Assembly: GCA_022496205.1 (NCBI GenBank)
Contig: WTXD01000272.1
Location: 1-13,932 of the forward strand
Source: Gloeopeniophorella convolvens
Taxonomy: Eukaryota; Basidiomycota; Agaricomycetes; Russulales
Direction of reading: 5' to 3'
DNA: 13,932 nt
The notes under the pieces were generated by a model. The model saw only the letters and a list, made by a program, of their open reading frames with translations. It did not search any database and was not told the DNA's origin. Both the position numbers and the translations under genes were made by a program. How positions within the stretch are numbered: position 1 is the stretch's first letter; each line of letters begins with the position of its first letter. Shown here in pieces: positions 7,797-13,932 of this stretch.

Positions 7797-8818
7797 TGTC
7801 CAGTGGCGATGAAGTATTGAATTCGTATCAGGTTAGGGATAGGCTACCTATACATGCAATACGTTGCGTGGACATATCGGGAGGAATAGAGGTGAGAAGA
7901 CAAGGCGATTTTGGCTGCGTTTGGTAGAGCGTCCAAGAATACCGGGGAAGTTGGACTACTTCTCCTGGGCCCGTGAATCGCCACGCACCGATCGGCGAGC
8001 CTGTCAACGTATTTGTGCAGACTCCTGCGACATTTTATGGGCTCAACGGGCTCGCGCCGGGTGTACCTTGCTTCCATACTCGGACTGCTGCGACTACGCA
8101 GTCGTCACTGCATGTCCAAAGCTCTAAGTTGTCGGAAGCGTATGCGACTCCCCCGTAGTCGATGCCAGTAAGGTGCCATCCCGTGCCCACTCCAATTGAT
8201 TCTGCCTTGATACTAACACTGATGCGTGTTTTCTGCTAACACGTACCTCTAGGCTTGGTGCAAGGTTGACGAAGAGTCGCGCGGCGCTGCCAAAGGATCT
8301 GGGCTTTGGACTCTGGCAATTTGATTCATGGTACCGGTGCTCTGACGCGCCGCCGATGAATCTCGCGCCACATCGCTGTTTCCAGAATCAGTATCATAAG
8401 AATTCGACCGCGACCGAAAGATCTTAGGGCGCGAAACATCGTAAGCGATGCATCGTGTTGGAATCATGATCGTCGGACAGTGATAAGATAAGGATATCGA
8501 ACATAGATTAGTCGTAGCGTACACTCCTCTGTTCTTTGCCGTTTGACACACAACTGTGTAAACAAACGGATTCATCCCTCCTTACCTCGACGGGCGACAC
8601 CATCCGGTCTTGAGTCACGGAAATATTCACACACCATACCCGTACATACTACTCTGATACCGGTCTACTTCCTCATGCCCTGCTACAGTCATGGAGGCGG
8701 AAATACGAGTTACGAGGGTTGGTCGTTACCTACTGATTAAGCGCACAGAAGCGACACGCAGTAACTTGAAGTTGTGAACATGAACCTAGCCTGTATGTAC
8801 CACCACGGTACTATTAAC
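7797..8818. other. About 1-kb intergenic region, no convincing gene
   Basis: This lies between the 3' ends of P450-B and the STAND gene region. Several short frames are open. The best is a minus-strand ATG frame at 8575-8249 (108 codons) with a Ser/Asp-rich tail (SRSNSYDTDSGNSDVARDSS) and no recognised domain. A plus-strand frame at 7973-8158 (APIGEPVNVFVQTPATFYGL) has no supporting signals. Neither has splice sites or neighbours that would support it. The region should include the 3' UTRs of both flanking genes. Confidence 0.4.
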
Positions 8819-8879
8819 TCAACCCGGCGCGGTCGGTACCATATCTCGGGCGCGGCTGCATGGCGGGCTCTCACCTAAT

Positions 8880-9209
8880 CTGAAAGACTGAATTACTTGA
8901 TCCCGCTCTCTCGGCGGTTGGCTCCGAGCTGGTAGTAGTACAGTACTTGACAGTAATCCTACAATGATGACGCGCTTCTCCGTACTCATCCACCTCGATC
9001 CACTGGCTTTCGTTGCCTCCAGAGTAGTACCATACTTCTCGCTCCTTACACTCTTGTCTGCACCACATTCGAGAAAGAGTCTTACGACGTCCACATTCCC
9101 TCTGTATGATCCTCCTATCAACACGTCCCGTACTTGTCGCCCTTGATGTTGACTTCGGCGCCGTGGGCCAGTACTAGCTTGACGACGTCGAGCTTGCCTT
9201 CTGCCGACG
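8880..9209 (-). pseudogene. Out-of-frame ankyrin tail of the STAND gene
   Basis: Downstream of the stop at 9210 the minus strand still encodes ankyrin repeats, in two other frames. From about 9258 to the stop at 9118 it reads a repeat with VVKLVLAHGAEVNIKGDKYG. From about 9124 a third frame continues with GNVDVVRLFLECGADKSVRSE and the start of another repeat (TLEATKASGS). The first shift fits an extra GC pair at about 9261-9264; the second fits a missing base at about 9122. So two or three repeats have been cut off from the main reading frame. The end of the ankyrin similarity is not sharp; 8880 is approximate. Confidence 0.7.
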
Positions 9210-10535
9210 CTACCCAGTGGACGGCAGTCCCATACAGATCACTTTGGATGTTGGCGTCGGCGCGCTGTGGTCCAGCAGTAGCTTGACGACGTCGTGCTTG
9301 CCGTGTGCCAACGCTGCCTGGAGGGCGGACCCGTACAGACCACCTTGGATGTTGACGTCGGCGCCGTGGTCCAGCAGTAGTTTGACGACGTCGAGCTTGC
9401 CGAGTCCCGACGCTACCTGGAGGGCGGTCCCGTACTCGTCGCCCTCGATATTGACATCGGCGCCGTGTTCCAGCAGTAGTTTGACGGCGTCGAGCTCGCC
9501 GAGTGCCGACGCTACCTGGAGGGCGGTCCCATACTTGCCGCCATCGATGTTGACGTCGGCGCTGTGGTCCAGCAGCAGCTTGGCGACGTCGAGCCTGCGG
9601 CCGCCGCGGTTTTTCAACGCTGCATGGAGGGCGGTCCCGTGCGGACTACCTTGGGTGTTGACGTCGGCGTCGTGGTCCAGCAGTAGTTTGACGACGTCGA
9701 GCTTGCCGTCGGTCGACGCTGCCTGGAGGACAGTCCCGTACGGACCACTTTGGGTGTTGACATCGGCACCGTGGTCCAGCAGTAGCTTGATGACGTCGAA
9801 CCTGTCGTGTCTCAACGCTGCGGGGAGGGTGGTCCCGTACAGACCACCTTGGGTGTTGATGTCGGCGCCGTGGTTTAACAGTAGCTTGACGATGTCGAGC
9901 TCGCCGAGTGCCGACGCTGCCTGGAGGGCAGTCCCGTATCGACCACCCTGGATGCTGACGTCGGCACCGTGGCCCAGCAGCAGTTTGACGGAGTCGAGAC
10001 CACTGTGTCCCGACGCTGCCTTGAGGGTAACATCGTACAGACCACCTTGGACGCTGACGTCGACGCCGTCGTCTACCATCAGCTCGATGAGGTCGAGCCC
10101 ACCGTACGCCGACGCTGCCTGGAGGGCAGTCCCGTACTTGCCGCCCTTGATGTTGACGTCGGCGCTGTGGTCCAGCAGCAGCTTGGCGATGTCGAGCCTG
10201 CCGTTCCTCGACGCTGCCTGGAGGGCAGTCCCGTACAGACCACCTTGGATGTTGACATCCGCGCCGTGGTCTAGCAGTAGCCTGACAATGTCGAGCTCGC
10301 CTCGTATCGACGCTGCCTGGAGAGCGGTGACGCAGCTGTCGCCCCGGTCTATGTTAACATCGGCACCACAGCTAAGGAGTATTTGTACGACCCCAAGGTG
10401 ACCCCGGAGGGACGCCGCAGAGAGTGCAGTTCCGGCTTCACCTCCATTCGCATCAATATCTTGAGGCTCCTGCGCAAGTAGATGGTCGACGACCTGATGA
10501 AAACCAAGATGCGCAGCGCAGTACAGAGTGGTTTT
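9210..10535 (-). repeat. 99-bp tandem repeats encoding ankyrin units
   Basis: There are thirteen units of about 33 codons with the pattern TALQAASxxGxLDxxKLLLDHGADVNxxGGxYG. Units are very alike at both DNA and protein level, so the antisense strand also stays open over about 1.2 kb. One unit has three extra residues (ALKNRGGRRLD). Differences concentrate at the two or three residues after AAS, in the residues before KLLL, and in the loop before the next TAL. Strong similarity between neighbouring units suggests recent duplication or homogenisation. Confidence 0.88.
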
Positions 10536-13185
10536 TGCACCACAAGGTGGTGGTAACCCGCGATCGGGTGCGGAAGTGAAGGTACTGATATTGGTGCGCC
10601 TTTCGGCTAATGAACGCCAGCTTTCCAAGTAGGGTTCAACCGGATTGCACATGAGCTTGATGGCGTCTATGATCGGCGAAGACGCGCTTTCGAACCGTGC
10701 ATGTCCGACCCAACAATCGGCAGCGTATTCAGCAAAGGGGCTGTGGATACCTTCCATACCATCAGCATTTCCTCTGAGCTGAAACAGAATGCCGAGGCAT
10801 GACTTTGCCAGGACCGTATGAGAGGGCTCTGGGAGGATGCGGAAACGGGAGATCCGAGGCTTTGAATCGGCGATATTCTTGGATGTTAAAAATTCTTTGA
10901 CCGAGAAGTGCGCGAATTGGACGACTCTTCCACGATGGCCCAGTGGGCCAACGACCTGAATGAAACTACCAGGACATGTCGATAGAATGGCGCTTTCTGG
11001 GTCGGACGACCACCAATCCTTGCGATAGGCTGGGATATCCTCGCTAAGATCGATTGCAAGAACCTCCGCAAGCTCCTTCACGCCAAGTGGACGCCATGAG
11101 AATGATAAGCACTGGAATATCCGATGAGCATGCTCCCACTTCTCCTCGCTGATTCGCCCCAACGTCGACTCGTACGTCGCATGAAGAGTGCCGGGGAGTG
11201 ACCTGAGAGTAGAATGGATCTTCGCTGGCAGACATTCGCATAGCGTCTCAAGTTGGCAGGACGCGTATCGGAACCTGCACATGAATCGAGTCAATCTTAG
11301 TTCAACAACCCTAAACGAGTACTTACATTCCATCTGCCTTGCTCGACAACATTTCAATGGCCTCTTCTTTGATAGTCTGTCCCCACGCCTGCATCTTCTC
11401 GTGAGACTCGATGGTTGCGCGGATCATCTGAGTGATATCCTTTCGATGTTCCTGTTGCTCTTCGAGGACCACTCGCTGAGACGTCAACGTCCGTAGAACT
11501 CGGCTGATGTCCTCTTCAGGACGACTGGTAACGCAGATCCGCAACTCCGGGAGCCTCAAGCCGATGAGATCCTTCACGAGCTCTAGGGTCTCCCTGCGTG
11601 AGGACGATAGACCGTAGTTCGGCATTTCGTCCAGCGCATCCACGACGATGTACTGAGTGCCACCTGACTGTCTGAGCACCTCCTTCAAGCACTGAGCAAG
11701 ATCGTCGTCTCTGGGGAACCGTGAACCATTTCCATATTTTGAATAGAGCTCGCGAAGGATATTGTCGGATGTGTCCGACTGCGTAGAGAGGTCCACCAGT
11801 AAGGATGCAAGAAGATTGCGGTAGGATTGCTTTTGAGTGTTCCGAAAATCACAGTAGAAGTACGCGAGTGCAATTTGAGATCCACCGCCGGAACGCAGTG
11901 ACTCCAAGTCGTTGATGGTCACGGAGCTAGTCATCATGTTAGATAAGCAATATAACCCGTCACATGTTCAAAGCCCACCAGTGTACGGTTTTCCCTGCTC
12001 CCGCTACGGATTAAACAAGTCAATTCCACTCAAGCAGCTTTACACAACGGGGACATACGCTTTCCGGTAATCCAAAGTAGTGTGCCCTCTCTCCTCCAAG
12101 CCTCGTATAGGTTGCTGCGGACAAGCCACATGGATGTATCGGAGTGACGTGCCTTCGATGCAATGACTTGGTTGGTGGAAGATTCTGGAGCAGAGAGCCA
12201 CTTTTGGTACCGCTCTGCTTGTTGCATACCTTCGAGGATACTGTATGTCAGATGGGATGCTTATGTAAGTATAAAAAGAAAGACATACGCTCTTGCCTTT
12301 GTTGCTCATGCTTGACTATGGCGATGTCGCGATGCGCTAACACCGTGACCATGAGATTCTCCTCCTTGGTGAGGTGATCCAATCTCCGCAGCGCATCACC
12401 GATGTCGTCGTCCCCAAAAAGCGCTGCAACGCCCTTCTTCATGCGGCGCTTTGCCCTGGCTACCGTACTGTGTTGAGCTGCAACAATACCCGCGAGGGCG
12501 GGCGAACTTACGTATACAACCATTGATGAAATCAATCCTTTGTGAGACGATTGCGAGGGTGCGAATCAACTCGATCAGAATATCCACGACGATCTTTGTT
12601 ATCGCGTCGTTGGACGGAGCATCCCCTGGGGTTATCAGGATCTCGAGGCGTCCAAGACAATTTCCCATTTGTTCGAACCATTGCAACAAAGCTTGATGGT
12701 TCTTCACATGGATATCCGGAATCTACGGACGTGATCAGAAGCCAGGACGTCAGGATCACCGATGAAAGGGGACGATGGTAATAATACGCACTGCAAGGAT
12801 GATACCAATCCCGCCGAAAATCGCTTCTCCAGGCTTGAATACCTGAGGCGAACTCTGTGAGCATCTAACGACGCATCAACTCTATGTGTAAACGCACATT
12901 TCCGGTAGCCTTCCCCGCCGTGTCACAGAGTGGACAAATCACTCTGGCGAACGGTGCGATCCTCTCACATAGTTGCGCCCTCCAACTAGCTCTATACTCT
13001 TCATTTATATTCTCTGCTTGTTTCCGAAGCAAAGCGGTAACCTCGTCCGGGGACACGCAGTCGCTAAGCTGGGCGACGGTTGCATGATCAGTCGGATCTT
13101 TTCCCGTCTTCTTCTTGTACTCCTTCAAGACCTCCGTGAACAGCTGTTGGTAGTGGGACGCGCCCACCACTTGGGTAGCGGGCAT
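9210..13185 (-). CDS. STAND/NLR-type protein: Goodbye domain, NACHT NTPase, ankyrin repeats
   Basis: This is a fungal STAND NTPase of the type linked to non-self recognition and regulated cell death. Exons on the minus strand: 13185-12898, 12842-12792, 12722-12512, 12459-12289, 12229-12059, 12003-11979, 11926-11327, 11274-9210. They total 3582 nt, or 1193 aa, in one frame. Residues 1 to about 240 match the Goodbye N-terminal domain (LKEYKKKTGKD, FKPGEAIFGGIG, DALRRLDHLTKEE). The linker holds ASKARHSDTS. Walker A is GKPGAGKT at about 296-303, Walker B is VVDALDE at about 400-406, and CVTSRPE is at about 437-443. The winged-helix part has SWRPLGVKELAEVL and FAHFSVKEFLTS. From about residue 753 there are 13 ankyrin repeats of 33 aa. 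The start is the ATG just before the domain; upstream in-frame codons give low-complexity sequence. The intron between exons 3 and 4 has several possible acceptors; I chose the 52-bp version. Cytosolic location is inferred. Confidence 0.9.
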
Positions 13186-13932
13186 GGATCTGTTCTGTGG
13201 AGAGGGGGGATGGGCCGGGGTGTGTTGGGACTCTGGGCTGTGGCTGCTATGTAAATCCCGCAGGTAGATGTGGACGTCCTTGGTTCTCAAACGGGAATGC
13301 GCATTGCGCATGCACTCCGCACGTTGTCCGGGAAATGAGTTGTTTGTATGCACCAACTATGGCTGTGTGACTGCAGCCATCGTGGCCGCCCTACCACCAC
13401 AATGTACAACTTGATTAGACCGACCAGGCTGCAGCCCCCAAAAAAACCGGCATCTTGTATGGTGGGGTTGACGCAGGTTGACGCTAGGTCGCGGCTGGAG
13501 CATCATCGAGAAAAAAGCATGGACGGGACGCAGTCTGACGCAGTGGCCAGCCCGCGGCGCCAACTTACCTGTGCCAACGAACGCGGTGCGGCCTGGTGCG
13601 GGCTGATCAACGACCCCACATGACCCCGGGCCGTCCGCGTCCCCCAACTCGGAAGCTGTTCCTGATGCTTCTATTCGCTCCAAGCCGTTGCGCATTTTCT
13701 GATCAACACCACCACCAAATTTACCTAGGACTGCCTTGCAATGGCCTCGGAGCCCTTCCATCTGTCCCTCTTCCCCTGATCCGCAAGTATTGTTCCCCTA
13801 AAAAATAAGCCCCCGGTTTGGGCAATCGACGACGCGGCGCCCTCTGTGCCCGCGCCACTCCCGTCAATTGTGCGCGGCATGCTCGCGAAGGCAAGGTCTG
13901 CTGCAAGGAGCTGAATAGCGATGGGTGAGCGG
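13186..13932. other. Upstream region of the STAND gene, no firm gene
   Basis: This 747-bp stretch should hold the promoter and 5' UTR of the STAND gene; no TATA box is evident. The minus strand has an ATG frame at 13761-13357 (134 codons) whose first half reads somewhat like protein (DQKMRNGLERIEASGTASELG) and then runs into a GTAAGT donor at about 13569. A second minus frame starts at an ATG near 13880 (MPRTIDGSGAGTEG). They could be exons of a small gene entering from the right edge, but I cannot join them with normal-sized introns. Confidence 0.35.

Noticed and set aside
9217..10401. 394-codon plus-strand open frame
   Set aside because: It is antisense to the ankyrin array. Its repeated Ser/Trp/Pro pattern is the mirror of the 99-bp repeats, and the opposite frame has clear ankyrin motifs.
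12478..12511. 34-bp intron between exons 3 and 4 of the STAND gene
   Set aside because: It is shorter than any other intron in the window. Using the same donor with the acceptor ending at 12460 gives a normal 52-bp intron and keeps the frame.
1..13932. CRISPR arrays, bacterial operons, rRNA genes
   Set aside because: No regularly spaced short repeats, Shine-Dalgarno-led gene series or rRNA sequence are visible; the gene structure is eukaryotic throughout.

Overview
The window looks like nuclear DNA of a basidiomycete fungus, most likely an Agaricomycete. The evidence is genes cut by many introns of about 47-69 bp with GT..AG ends and CTNAC-type branch sites, a P450 type common in that group, a mitochondrial uS14 gene, and a Goodbye-NACHT-ankyrin STAND protein. 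All exon boundaries were built by eye from splice signals, reading frame and protein similarity; no search was run.

Layout, left to right. (1) 1-683, plus strand: the 3' part of a gene I do not recognise, clear in its last two exons and broken or misread upstream. (2) 751-2921, minus: a 12-exon microsomal cytochrome P450 (P450-A). (3) 3130-3841: a 712-bp element with perfect 25-bp terminal inverted repeats flanked by TA, inserted just upstream of P450-A. (4) 4213-4574, minus: mitochondrial ribosomal protein uS14m (MRP2). (5) 4877-5140, plus: a small, probably mitochondrial membrane protein that shares a 302-bp divergent promoter with MRP2. (6) 5646-7796, plus: a second 12-exon P450 (P450-B), head-to-head with P450-A. 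(7) 7797-8818: no convincing gene. (8) 9210-13185, minus: an 8-exon STAND/NLR-type gene encoding a Goodbye domain, a NACHT NTPase and 13 in-frame ankyrin repeats, about 1193 aa, with two or three more repeats downstream out of frame. (9) 13186-13932: upstream region of that gene, with no firm gene.

The two P450s are paralogs. Nine of their 12 exons have identical lengths (199, 130, 189, 116, 124, 14, 190, 25 and 270 nt), including a 14-nt micro-exon that carries the I-helix oxygen-activation motif. They face away from each other around two small genes that look like mitochondrial housekeeping genes. P450-A carries one frame-breaking base; P450-B carries a compensated pair of indels plus two uncompensated ones and is likely a pseudogene. 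The ankyrin tail of the STAND gene also has two frame breaks. MRP2 is intact. This pattern fits decay of accessory genes, but base-calling error must be excluded first.

Functionally the window mixes accessory genes (oxidative metabolism, self/non-self or immune-type signalling, a mobile element) with a small housekeeping island. I see no wholly new system. The most distinctive features are the paired P450 architecture with micro-exons, the 25-nt exon that encodes the Walker A motif of the STAND gene, the homogenised ankyrin array, and the asymmetric subterminal motifs of the TIR element.
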